64,000 nucleotides of DNA from Mercenaria mercenaria (GCF_021730395.1 NC_069362.1:35606501-35670500), one strand, 5' to 3'; positions 46,301 to 56,687 are shown, numbered from the stretch's first letter. Numbers and translations are program-made. Notes: generated by a model not told the origin, from the sequence alone.

Positions 46301-49300
46301 TTCGTGAGAGGGGAAAGCTTTTAAAAAAAAAAAAAATGTATAAGGGCCGCAGTTTTTTATGGTTTCAGATGTTACTTTGTTTTCTAAAAATTTAAAAGTG
46401 TATGAAAAAAACTAACTGCATGCAGAAAAAACCAAATAGTATTTTTTTTAAAAATTAACTTATGGGGAAAAGATTAAATTTGTGTTTAAAGAAAAGTATA
46501 CGCACAGGGAAAAATCAATAGAGATTTTGCACGGAAGATACTAAATTCGGAGAAAATTTAAGAAAAGTAGACATTGCACCGCCCTGTGTCCATGATCGCC
46601 GTCGCTGTCCGTTGGGGTTTAAAATTTGAAAAGTCAGATATCTCTGTTACTTCAAAAATGTTGACTTTAACTTAAAATGGGTTTTTTTGCCCCCGGCATC
46701 TACTGATGCGGACTTAGTGATTTTCCTGCTTTCCATCCGTACAAAGGGAACCAATGGGGGCCGTTTTGTTACACAATTCCCTTTCTAAATGACTTGATAC
46801 AATGCAAAGTAACCGTGACCCTTCCTCATCTTCAAAATCACCTGACCTCGTTTTTCCTTGACCTTGCCCCATTTTGGACTTTGTTCTTTTTATGGGCCCT
46901 TCCTTTGGGTTAACCCAAAAGGGGGCCGTTTTGGGCTAGCATAAAAATCCCCTTTCTAGAATGACTTGATACTAATGCAGATGTAACTGTGACCATTCCC
47001 CATCTTCGAATACCCGACCTCAGTTTGACCTTAAAGGGGAAAATCCCCATAATGTTTTTGTGTGAAACATCAAAATACGATAGCTTAAAGTTTTTTCGTT
47101 CCATTGAGTGCAAGCAAGGTAAATTCAAAAGGGTTTATAATTATTTAAATTTTTAAAAAGTTTTCCTGCAGCAATATAAAAAATTAATCTGTATAGATTT
47201 GTTTGAATGAAAAGTGAAAGTTAAAAAGAAGTGTATGTTTTTTGTATTTCATGGGATAGCCCGGCACCGGGGGTGGGGGTTGCCAAAGTCTCCAGATTGG
47301 GGGGGTTGGATCAAAATTTATCAAACGAAATTTGAGGCTCTCGAAGGGATAATCCATGTTTTAAAACCCAAAAACTGAAAACTTTACATGCAGAAAAACA
47401 CTAATTTTGTAAAATTTTGGTTTTTTAAAAACTATGAAGTACTGCGAATCTTTAAATTACCCGTCCCCCAGATTTGCCACCAATGCACCCTTTTCCCTTA
47501 TTTTTCCCTGAAAAAAGGGTGGCATTGGTGGAATAGGTGCAAATTTTTGGCGTTTTGGGGTAATTCAGTCTTTTTTCACCCAAATGGTAAATTTTCCCCC
47601 AAAAGCCACTTTATTTTGGTGGCATTTAGGTGGCATTAGGTGTAAATTTGAACATAGTTTTTCTTTATGGTGGTAGAAAGGTGTAAATTGGTGGAAAGTA
47701 GAACATAGTTTTTTTTCATGGTGGAAATCGAGTGGCGTTTAGTGGAAAATAGGGACTTAGCAAATTTTCTTGGTGGCGAATAGGTGGAAAAAAACTTAGA
47801 AATTTTTGTGATGTTTGATTTAAAAGAGAACTGTAAGACATTGGATTACCCTGTACAAAAATCTTCACATGGACTCGGGTTGGAATCAAGGTATAATGGA
47901 CACTATACTTCAAACTTCAGGCCTAATTGACACGGAACCTGACTTTACTACCATTAAATCAATAATTATGGGCCATTTACCAGTCATAAGTGACTTCTGT
48001 ATCAAATGTGATCTTAGACCAAAGCGTTCTCTAGTTATTGGGCAAAAAACGTTCTAGTGTTCTGGGTCAATGTGACCTAGACCTTTGACCATTGAGTTAT
48101 CATCTGGAAACTGTTTAACTGTTCCAGGTCGCTGTGATTTTGACCTTTGACCTACTGGCCTCCAAGTCAATATGGGTCACTGCTGGTCATGACCAACCTA
48201 CATATAAAGTTTCATGATCTTAGGCCCAAGCATTCTTGAGTTATCATCCGGAAACCAATTGGTCAACATACCAAATGACCGACAGACTGACCAACATCTG
48301 CAAAACAGCCTATACCCAGGCTCCTTCTTCAAAGGGTTTCATTAAAATGAGAATAAGTCTATGCTGACTCTAGCTGGACAAAAATAATATTCAGAATGGT
48401 ATACAGAAAAATTGAATTTTTGTTCTTTTGTGAGACAGAATATTTATTGCTTATTATAGCTTTGCATTCTATTCAATGAAAGACAGAAAAGTACGAAAAT
48501 AGGTGGCAACTAGTGGAAATTGGCTGTACTAGCTGAATCTGAAAAGATCATTTTGAAATGTGTCTGCAGTGTATTATTTCTGCATGAGTGAAAATTGGTT
48601 AAAGATAAGATTAATGATAGATCAAGTTACAGGCTCCCACACAAATGTATAGAAACAACCCAGGTGGAATTTGGGTCAGTTAAGATTTATATATGCAGGC
48701 AAACATCAGGTCAGATGCAAAGAAATAGTTCTTGCCTATTCTCTTCATTAATTGAACAAAAAAGAAGTGTTTATAAAAAGGATGTTTTTACAATAGCTTT
48801 TCAACTTGAGGATTTGACACCTTCTTTAGCTGACCAAGAAAGTGTATGTGTGGAATCAATTTATCTGTGTAGTAATACCAAATTTTGAAATCTGGCATTT
48901 GGTGAGTCAGCCTGGGAGAAACTGGAAACACATTGTGAGAGGTAACAAGTTTATACTGTTTATTTTTTTTTAATTATTACTGTCTTTAACATTGTCTTAA
49001 CTACTTACACTTAACAAATACTTGAATTTGAAACAACATTTACCAAACTGCTTTGAATTAAAGTCAACACATCTCCTTTTATGTCTTAGGAAGTTTGGCA
49101 GATGGATAAATCCCAGATATATTTTCTGGAATATAGCTCAATCTGATGACATGTTTATAACACTGTTTGTAAAATTGTATCATTTTGTAATTATTTACAT
49201 TATTGATTAGCACTTGGGATACAATATGTACTTTAAACTGTTCATACCAGGTACCTTCTGTGAAAAAAGTGCAACTTTGTGACATGATATGCCTGCCTGA

Positions 49301-52300
49301 CGGTATATCCCTGAGCAGCATACAGCTTATTACTGCATAAAAGAAACATATCAAGATAATTTTGAATCAGGTAAATATTATATGTTTTTATAAAAGCTAA
49401 TATTAAATAACCCTTAATTTTTAAAGAAATACACCAATTAATAGAAATTCCTGGCATATTATGTGATAAATATTAATTATAAATGTGATGAAAAACCCAA
49501 GTGTCAAAGGCGGAGGGATATTATTTTTGGCGTTGTCCTTTCTTTTTTATCTGTCCATCGGATTAACTGAAAATGCTTGTAATTGGAAAAATATTTTTAT
49601 AGCTTTGTCTATATAATCACTAAACCTCATGTAATTATTATAAGCTCATTAACACTGCTTAACACTGCTCAATTATTGACCTAGTAAAAGAAGTATTTCC
49701 CCTTGATTCGGTAAAAATAGGGATTTTTCCTGCATCTATTGATGGACTTTACAAAAATGTAGATCACTACAGGACAGCACTGCTTGTTCAATTTCCATCA
49801 GGATCACTTCAGTAACCAAAGTTATTGCCCTTTAATTGTTTTTCAATCCATAAATTCCTACATAACAATTAATCCATTGATAAATATTCATGAAATCTGA
49901 CACAAGTGTAAATACACTTAGAGCAATGGTGCTTCCACATCTTTCATCAATTCTCAAATTTTGTTATTGATTCAAGATGCATATATTTCCACAAAACAAT
50001 GTAACCGTTTGAGTGAATAGAATTTTTTCTACAATGTAGATTTTGATGAAACTTCTCACAGTTATAATAAAGATGTTGCATATTACTGTGAAATCATTTT
50101 TATTTGTGTAGGATGAATTTTCGCGTATTTCGCGCTAGAACCGATGCGTGAATTTAAGACCGCGCTGTTATTATTTTTTAATTTATTTTTCATTTATAAA
50201 TTGAAAATGTGCGAATTAAAGCCCGCGCGAAACCGTCCTTTTTACGTTTGCTTGAAATTTCATGCCAGCGAATTTAAATGATTTCACAGTATTTGACATA
50301 GATTAAGTTTGTAGAGTTCTTTGTTATGTCAGTGAGTTACAGTTTAGTCTTTGGATTTCATATATTTTCTAGAAGAAATTTACAATTTTCTGCAAAATTA
50401 TTCAGAATGTTAGAAAAATATATCTATTAATAGATGACATTGTATGGTTTGCTGTTACAGATTGTGTGCTGGAAAAATGGCCTTACATCCAAAGGAGTGA
50501 AATTTGGAGAGTCATTCGCCATCTACTTAAGCCATCATGGAATATGAAAAAATAAGACTGCATTGACAACATCCTGATTCTGTGTTCAGATCTTTTGTGA
50601 TTTCTTGTGAAGAGTCTTTGATTTTTCATAAAAATAAAAAATATATTAATATAATTTGACTTTTGCTTACTACTGAGTTTTTCAGATTCAGCAGGTGCAG
50701 CCGATCGTATTTTCCTACTATAGCCAGCTATTTGGTGGCATTTAGTGGAAAATAGGACAGCCACCATAGTGGCGTTTTGGTGAAATTTTGTCTGCTTACT
50801 GCCACCTGTTAGGTGGCAATTGGTGGAAGTAAGTGGCGTTTAGTGGAAAATATTTTTACACCATAATGGTGGCATTTTAGTGGTAATTTGTCTAAATACT
50901 CCACTTACTGCCACCATGAAGGTGGCTATTGGTGGAATTAAGTGGCAAACAAATTTTCCACCATAATGGTGGCATATGGTGTTTAAACTGTCTAAATACT
51001 CCACTTATTGCCACCTAAAGGTGTACACAAGTGGAAAGAGGTGGAATTTAGTGGAAAACAGGTTTGCCACTGTCCTTTTCATTTTTTCACCATTTTGGTG
51101 GCATTTTACGTGGCATTTTGGTGGAAAATTGTCTAAATACTCCACCATTGAAAAGGGTGGCATTATAGTGGCAAATCTAGGGACGGGTTGCTACACTAGC
51201 ACTTCAACAAGGGTACTATATCAAAAAGATAAAGGTGACATACATTATTTATGCAGTTCTTTTTCAAAGTGATTGCTTTTTATCTTTAAGTGCTTTATAA
51301 CAAATTTGATATATTCATGCTGCTTAAGATTTTGTAGGCATGTGATATATATCCACCCCTGAACAAAGCAGTGTCCTACTGTTTATTAAAGGCATTCAGA
51401 CCTCCACATTTTGGCTAAAAGTGATCTTTCTTAAAAATTAAAGTTTTGTCATATTATGAACATAAGAACATGAGGTTTTTTTCTAAACTACCTTAAAATA
51501 CCAAATCAAGAAGAAGAAAAAATTAATCCGCGTTGGGAATCTAACCAGGGCTGCTGCGGCAATAAAAACTTTTCTGACGTTTTTACTTATATCCACGTAG
51601 GACTACTGGGTATGCGTTTAGTGTGTAAAAAATATAAATATTTATGATTAAGGCAGATAACTTGGAGTAAAGCGTTCTAAACAGTTTTTGATTTTCTATG
51701 TATGCTTCTGGGACAATATTTCGAATAGTCCAGCTTTGGCTGTCTTACGGACAGCTCTTGTTTGTTGCGTACTTGCTTTAAGTCATGAAGACTTTAGTGT
51801 TTAATTTAAGAGATCAAAATGGTTAAAGGATACATTGATTATGTATTTCAGTGTTGACAGGGTTTGAAACCAGAAATAGGTATGCTGTCTTAGACAACAA
51901 AGGCCAACAAATCTTCTTTGTACAGGAAGGTAGGTTATATGTAGGGAACTGATCTGTTATGACATATTTTGATATTGAAATTTGATGACTATTTCATTTT
52001 AATAAAGGAACTATTTTACTTTTGACATCACATTTGTCAGTAAGAGGCTTTGGCTCATGTCTGGTATGAGGTTGTCATTAATTTAGAATGTTTCTGTACA
52101 TTATCTGAACTTTTATCATTATAATGAATAAAGATACAAGAAGTCAGACAACTGAGGCCAGTTTAAATGATGTCAACAATTGTTGTTTCAGGTATTTAAA
52201 TTTTAATACTGTAATTTTTCCTACAGAGTCCAGTTTATTTGAGCGCATCTGTTTCCCAAAGATCCGAGGGTTTCAGCTTCATGTTACAGACAATAATTCA

Positions 52301-55300
52301 GTGGTAGGTAACTGATGCATTACAAAGGTCGGCATTAAATCTCCCGCATTGAGTTTAGGCACACATTGAACGTACACTACTAAACCTAACCCTAACTTTT
52401 AGTCAGTATCTAGTACACTCAATACGTGTGTACATCCAATAGGGGCAATTTAATGTTGACGCATTACTAACCGAGCTTATCAATTTTTTTTGAATATGTG
52501 TGGACCTTCTTAATAGTAGTCTTAATTTAAATGGATCCCTTCAAGTGTGCTCCGAATGTAAGTGGACCTTGATAGCTGTCTGAATATTTGTGACCTAGAT
52601 AGTGCTACCCACTTCGATAGTTATCTAAATATATGTTGGGATCTTTTTAATTCTCTGAATATATGTGGACCTTCTAGATAGCTTGGTTAGGGGAGTTTTG
52701 GCAGTATGCTTCATCTCTATTTATGCAGAAAGATAGTAGTAGGAAGCCATGAGAGTGCTTAATAAGTAATTATAACCTTTCCTTGCTTTCATGGTAATAC
52801 AGTGTCAAAAAGAAACTTGGTAAATGAGTGCAATAGCAAACAATGGGTCCATGATTATGAAACATGAATGTGCAAACCAGTGTGAGAATGTGATTGTATT
52901 ATGCTATTGTGAGCAGGCAGCCAGTCTTGTTTTGTTTGATTAAAATGAATTTTTTTGTGTATACTACAGGAAGTGATGCAATTCTCTCGAGAATTCAAGT
53001 GCAGTAATGGATGTTGCTGGTGTGGTGAGGGATGCTGTAGCATAACTATCAACATTGAGTCACCTGTTGGAAAAATGATTGGTAGAGTAAAGACTGGGTA
53101 TGTTTCCAGCAACAGATGTTTAGTTTGTATTACCTTTCTGTAGCAGAGTATTACATACCTGTAGCAGAGTAATGCTTACCTGAAGCAGAGTTACAGAGTT
53201 TTTAGCTTGACTATACAAAGTATGGAGAGCTATCCTACTCGACCCGGTGTCGGCGTCTCTCCACGTCCCCTCCTTGATTAAAGTTTTGATGCACTTTCTC
53301 TTTATCTTTGTTATTACTTGATGGATTTGCTTCAAACTTAAAATAGTTATTCCTCATCATCACCCACATCATATGGCACAAAGGTCATAACTCTGGCACC
53401 AATATTTCATGAATTATCCCCCCTTTTTACTTAGAATTTCAGGTTAAAGTTTTAATGCACTTTCACTTTATCTCGTTTTGGTGCACTTTCACTTTATCTC
53501 GGTTATTACTGAATGGATTTGATTCAAACTTAAAATAGTTGTTCCACATCATCACCCACATCATATGACACAAGGTCCATAACTCTGGCACCACTTTTTC
53601 ATGAATTATGCCCACTTTTTACTTAGAATTTTATGTTAATTTTGATGCATTTTCACTATATCTCTGTTATTTCAGAAAGGATTTGATTCAAACTTAAAAT
53701 AATTGTTCATCATCATCGCCTACATCATTTGACAGAAGGACCATAACTGTGACACCTGTATTTTATTACCAAACAGATTTGATTCAAACTTTAAACAGTT
53801 GTACCACATCATCATCCACATCATATGACATAAGGACAATAACTCTTGCACAATATCTTTTTAATTATCCCCCTTTTTTGCTTAAAATTTCAGGTTAACG
53901 TTTTGATGCACTTTCACTTTATCTCTGTTATTACCAAATGGATTTGATTCAAACTTAAAATAGTTGTACCACATCATCACCCACATCATATGATACAAGG
54001 GCCATAACTCTTGCATCAATATTTCATGAATTATGTCCCCCTTTTACTTAGAATTTCAGGTTAAATGTGGTGCACTTTCACTATATCTTTGGCATTACTT
54101 AATAAATTTGATTAAAACTAAAATTAGTTTTTCCAGATCCTCATCCTCATCATATGACACAAGGTCAGTAACTCTGGTGCAAATATTTTATGAGTTATAT
54201 CCCCTTTTTACTTAGACTTTCAGTTTAATTTTTATGCTTTCTATATCTCTGTTGTTACTAAATGGATTTAATCAAACTTAAAATGGTTGTTCCACATCAT
54301 CACTCACATCATATAACACAAGTTTTATAATGCTGGCACCAGTCTGTTCTGAGTTATGCCCTCTTTTTTTACTAATAGAATTTCCAGTTCAAGTTGTGAT
54401 GCACTTTTGCTGTATCTTCAGTATTACTAAATAGATTTGATTCAAACTTAAAATAGTTGTTCTGAAATAGCCGCATGATATGACACATTGTGCGTTACCT
54501 TTGCAGAAGTTTTCCATGAATTTTGTTCCTTTTATACTGATTTAATGTTTTGAGACTTAAGCTATTGTCCAATATCTTCATCCACATTTGAGTCATTACA
54601 CACTCCAGTGACAGCTTCAGCTTCCTCAGATGTGCCCAATTTCACTATCCAGCATCGGTATAGTCGAGCGCGCTGTTCCCTGTGACAGCTCTTGTTTAAT
54701 TTGCTTTGTTGTGTGTAGGAGAGTTGCTGTATGAGCTGTCTGTAATGCAGTTGTTGCATTAGTTGTATGTAGCGGAGTTGCTGTATTGACTGTCTGTAAC
54801 ACAGTTGTTGCATTTGCTTTGTGAAGCAGAGTGGCTGTATTGGTTGTCTGTAATACAGTCATTGCATTTGTTGTGTGAAGCAGAATTGCTGTATTGACTG
54901 TCTGTAACACAGTTGTTGCATTTGTTGTGTGAAGAAGAGTTGCTGTATTGGCTGTCTGTCACATAAGTTGCATTTTCTGTGTGAAGCATAGTTGTTGCAT
55001 TGGTTGTCTGTAACATAAGTTGTTGCATTTGCTGTGTGTAGCAGAGTTGTTGTATTGGCTGTCTGTAACATAAGTTGTTGCATTTGCTGTGTGAAGCAGA
55101 GTTGTTGTAGTTGCTGTCTGTAACACAGTTGTTGCATTTGTTTTGTTAATTATTTTTTACTATCATTTGTTGAATATGGTATGCAAGAAAAAGATTCTAT
55201 CACTGGCTGTAGGTGCAGATGGGAATATCCGGCTCTCGGGTAACTGTTTTATGCGGTAACTCGGCAGGAGCCTTTTTACCGCGTAAACAGTTACCCTCGA

Positions 55301-55820
55301 GACCGGAAATTCCCATCTGCACCTACAACCAGTGAAAGAATCTTATATTCTTGTCCGGTCCATAACACTGCCATTCATCAAGGGTTTTGAAATTACTTGG
55401 CGTAAATGTTCCCTCTAATGAGATGACGTGTCATGCGCAAGACCAAGACCCCTAGCTCCAAGGTCAAGGTCACACTTTAGAGGTCAAAAGTTAACATGGT
55501 CTATTTCTTCTCTCGTCCATAACTCTGCCATTTATCAAGGGATTTTAAAATTACTTGGCACAAATGTTCCCAAAAATGAGTTAATTTATCATGCGCAGAC
55601 AACTGTAGCATTCTTGGGCACGGTTTGGGGGCATTTGTCACTAATAGTGACAGCTCTTGTTTTAAAGGTTATTTCAGATATCAGGTGTCTTTGTTTCAGA
55701 AATTCAAAATGGAAACATCACTTTCAAATATTTGATGCTGCTGACAATCACCTGTTTACAATATGGGGACCTTGCTGTCCATGTCAGGCAGTGTGCTGTC
55801 CAGATGATATCGACTTCCCT
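40225..55820 (+). CDS. Phospholipid scramblase (PLSCR) family gene, partial
   Basis: Four exons with consistent phases (51852-51929, 52227-52303, 52970-53097, 55700-55820) give a continuous PLSCR core. They encode LTGFETRNRYAVLDN, KGQQIFFVQE, FERICFPKIRGFQ, EVMQFSREFKCSNGCC, then FQIFDAADNHLF and GPCCPCQAVCCPDDIDF. They match human PLSCR1 blocks from VLTGFETNNKYEI to GDVDFEIKSLDE (from memory). The family moves phospholipids between membrane leaflets in a Ca2+-dependent way. The Ca2+-binding loop and C-terminal membrane helix lie beyond 64000. A candidate first coding exon is at 40274, and the usual exon with the (P)GLEYL motif was not found. Confidence 0.8.
40585..41585 (+). mobile_element. 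Helentron-like tandem-core element, about 180-bp core
   Basis: It starts GTAGCTCATCTGATTTTTT and ends AAAAAATCAGATGAGCG, then a CACCCGCAAGGCGGTG hairpin and CTCTTA. Start and end are inverted copies. The core contains CAAAGCTATTGCTTTGAAAC, CACCATCATAAGCTGACC and ATGGCCCCTTTTG. It abuts the next element at 41586. Confidence 0.85.
41586..42556 (+). mobile_element. Tandem-core element, about 160-bp core, truncated at the right
   Basis: It starts TTTTTAGCTCACCTGTCACA with a hairpin and GTGATCGCCC. There are about six core units with GATCTTGGTTCCTTTCTTGA, GTTCCAGAGTTATGGCCCC and TTGACCTTGTCTGCACAATA. The right end is lost where the next element begins. Confidence 0.8.
42557..42843 (+). mobile_element. 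Short tandem-core element with (GTCT)n
   Basis: It starts ATACACCCTAAGAGACGTAT, then has a GTCTGTCTGTCT microsatellite, one core unit with CACTTCAAGGTCAAGGTAAC, and the terminus GCAGTGCTCTTG followed by TTTTT. Confidence 0.6.
42935..44686 (+). mobile_element. Helentron-like element, second copy of the 145-bp family
   Basis: It runs from TTTTAGCTCACATGTCAC to GGACCATCATGGTCCTCTTG, with about ten core units like those at 22720-25213. It is inserted in a linker repeat (GTAACTTTT before, TTATTGGCCGTAGG after) whose unoccupied form is at 61735-61790. This fixes its boundaries within a T run. Confidence 0.85.
44848..46105 (+). mobile_element. Helentron-like element, AGCTCGACTATTCG family
   Basis: It starts TTTTAGCTCGACTATTCGAA and ends GAATAGTCGAGCGGCTGTC, with a second terminus GGGCCTTATGGCCCTCTTGTT at 46085-46105. 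Diverged cores contain GTTTTTCGTACCAT, CAACACTTG and AATTATGGCCC. The sequence quality appears poor here. Confidence 0.65.
46130..46290. mobile_element. Possible SINE fragment
   Basis: GAGCACCCGGGTAAAAACCC, CTTCGGTAAGC, CTGGATGGGTTTCC and GAAGAATTCAACG resemble a bivalve SINE body as I remember it. The copy appears corrupted by homopolymer errors. Confidence 0.35.
46690..47045 (+). mobile_element. Corrupted copy of the 26297-27451 family
   Basis: It starts GCCCCCGGCATCTACTGATG and contains CTAGAATGACTTGATACTAA and CCTCATCTTC. Compared with the other copy it has many extended G, C and A runs and missing bases, more like sequencing error than decay. Confidence 0.6.
47940..48340 (+). repeat. 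Dispersed non-coding repeat (TGACCTTTGACC type)
   Basis: It contains TTTTGACCTTTGACCTACTG, CATATAAAGTTTCATGATCT, GAGTTATCATCCGGAAACC and CCGACAGACTGACC, typical words of mollusc tandem-core elements. One unit or so is present, without clear ends. Confidence 0.5.
50093..50291. mobile_element. MITE with TACTGTGAAATCATTT ends
   Basis: TACTGTGAAATCATTT at 50093 is mirrored by AAATGATTTCACAGTA at 50291. The interior has inverted GCGCGAAA-type words. It is nested inside the 3.7-kb TIR element. Confidence 0.8.
51388..51600. repeat. Dispersed repeat related to 11257 and 31278
   Basis: AAAGGCATTCAGACCTCCAC, then TTTTGGCTAAAAGTGATC, and a degenerate tRNA-like word (GGGAATCTAACCAGGGC) match 31278-31488. 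An isolated tandem-core terminus (AATAGTCCAGC, then TACGGACAGCTCTTGTT) follows at 51725-51760. Confidence 0.55.
51852..51929 (+). CDS. Scramblase exon: LTGFETRNRY block
   Basis: The acceptor is ATTTCAG and the donor is GGAAG|GTAGGT. It has 78 nt, with phase 1 at both ends. It encodes (V/M)LTGFETRNRYAVLDN, then KGQQIFFVQE, the best-conserved start of the scramblase domain. Confidence 0.85.
52227..52303 (+). CDS. Scramblase exon: ICFPKIRGFQ block
   Basis: The acceptor is TTTTTCCTACAG and the donor is CAGTG|GTAGGT. It encodes ESSLFERICFPKIRGFQ, then LHVTDNNSV, equivalent to the RNCCGPSRPFTLRIIDN part of mammalian proteins. The usual Cys cluster is reduced to a single Cys. Confidence 0.8.
52970..53097 (+). 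CDS. Scramblase exon: Cys-rich EVMQFSREFKC block
   Basis: The acceptor is GTATACTACAG and the donor is ACTGG|GTATGT. It encodes EVMQFSREFKCSNGCC, then WCGEGCCSITINIESPVG and KMIGRVKTG. It matches the Cys-rich palmitoylation-type region of scramblases (CCCCPCC in human) followed by the PPG..IGYV segment. Confidence 0.85.
53199..54695 (+). mobile_element. Helentron-like tandem-core element in a scramblase intron
   Basis: It starts TTTTTAGCTTGACTATAC and ends TATAGTCGAGCGCGCTG, then TGTGACAGCTCTTGTTT. About seven diverged core units contain GATTTGATTCAAACTTAAAA, CACATCATCACCCACATCAT and CATAACTCTGG. Start and end are inverted. Confidence 0.8.
54700..55145 (+). repeat. 54-bp tandem array, about eight copies
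   Basis: The unit contains GTTGTTGCATTTGCTGTGTG, AAGCAGAGTTGCTGTATTG and CTGTCTGTAACACA. Several minus-strand frames of about 90 codons are by-products. It begins directly after the terminus of the preceding element. Confidence 0.85.
55180..55350. repeat. Long hairpin 7, same family as 8160-8312
   Basis: The arms of about 65 bp carry CACTGGCTGTAGGTGCAGAT and GGGAATATCCGG. The left flank TATGCAAGAAAAAGATTCTA is identical to that of hairpin 5. The hairpin directly abuts a truncated tandem-core element. Confidence 0.85.
55351..55661 (+). mobile_element. Truncated tandem-core element (CATAACTCTGCC family)
   Basis: Core pieces contain GTCCATAACTCTGCCATT, CGTGTCATGCGCAAGACC and TCCAAGGTCAAGGTCACA. 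It ends TAATAGTGACAGCTCTTGTT. The 5' end is replaced by hairpin 7. Confidence 0.7.
55700..55820 (+). CDS. Scramblase exon: FQIFDAADNHLF / GPCCPCQAVCCPDDIDF block
   Basis: The acceptor is TTTGTTTCAG and the donor is TTCCCT|GTAAGT at 55821. It encodes NSKWKHHFQIFDAADNHL, then FTIWGPCCPCQAVCCP and DDIDFP, equivalent to the human segment from KFTIQNEKRED to GDVDFEIK. The last 18 codons and the donor are the template of the 76-bp array that follows. Confidence 0.85.
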
Positions 55821-56640
55821 GTAAGTAAATATTTATAGTCAGGGACCATGCTGCTTATTCCAAGCATTGTTTAGCCCTGACGATGTCAATTTCTCTGTAA
55901 CTGAGTATCTATAGTCAGGGACCTAGCTGTCTGTGCCAGGCATAGTGCTGCCCTGAAGATGTCAATTTCTCTGTAACTGAGTATCTATACTCAGGGACCT
56001 ATCTGTCTGTGCCAGGCATAGTGCTTCCCTGACGATGTCATTTTCTCCGTAACTGAGTATCTATAGTCAGGGACCTAGCTGTCTGTGCCAGGCATAGTGC
56101 TGCCCTGACGATGTCAATTTCTCTGTAACTGAGTATCTATAGTCAGTTCTCTGTAACTGAGTATCTATAGTCAGGGACCTAGCTGTCTGTGCCAGGCATA
56201 GTGCTGCCCTGACGATGTCAATTTCTCTGTAACTGAGTATCTATAGTCAGGGACCTAGCTGTCTGTGCCAGGCATAGTGCTGCCCTGACGATGTCAATTT
56301 CTCTGTAACTGAGTATCTATAGTCAGGGACCTAGCTGTCTGTGCCAGGCATAGTGCTGCCCTGACGATGTCAATTTCTCCGTAACTGAGTATCTATAGTC
56401 AGGGACCTAGCTGTCTGTGCCAGGCATAGTGCTGCCCTGACGATGTCAATTTCTCCGTAACTGAGTATCTATAGTCAGGGACCTAGCTGTCTGTGCCAGG
56501 CATAGTGCTGCCCTGACGATGTCAATTTCTCCGTAACTAAGTATCTATAGTCAGGGACCTAGCTGTCTGTTCCAGGCATAGTGGTGCCCTGATGATGTCA
56601 GTATTCCTTCAACTAAATGTTTATAGTCTGGAATCTTGCA
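55821..56640 (+). repeat. 76-bp intronic array seeded by the scramblase splice donor
   Basis: Donor-like sites follow the real donor at 55821 in 76-bp steps: 55897, 55973, 56049, 56125, then (after a 28-bp extra piece) 56229, 56305, 56381, 56457 and 56533. Each unit contains the exon's last 18 codons in decayed form, for example GPSCLCQA-stop-CCPDDVNFS against the true GPCCPCQAVCCPDDIDFP. GTAACTGAGTATCTATAGTC then takes the place of GTAAGTAAATATTTATAGTC. The first copy has no stop. Confidence 0.95.
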
Positions 56641-56687
56641 AGTACATTTGGCTATCATTTAAAGGCATAGAGCTTTGAAACTTATTA

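Larger units (their letters stand above)
47459..51190. mobile_element. 3.7-kb TIR element with GTGGCATTT subterminal arrays
   Basis: The left end ACCCGTCCCCCAGATTTGCC and right end GGCAAATCTAGGGACGGGT are inverted copies. Both ends run inward into diverged arrays rich in GTGGCATTT, GTGGAAA and TTGCCACC words (47480-47780 and 50730-51180). The interior has no long frame. Short stretches after AG acceptors (49253 and 50461) read about 25-30 codons before stops and may be remnants. The superfamily is not assigned. Confidence 0.6.

Noticed and set aside
54562-55137. Several minus-strand frames of 83-94 codons rich in LLHT/QQLCYRQ repeats
   Set aside because: They lie over the 54-bp array in a scramblase intron on the opposite strand and are by-products.
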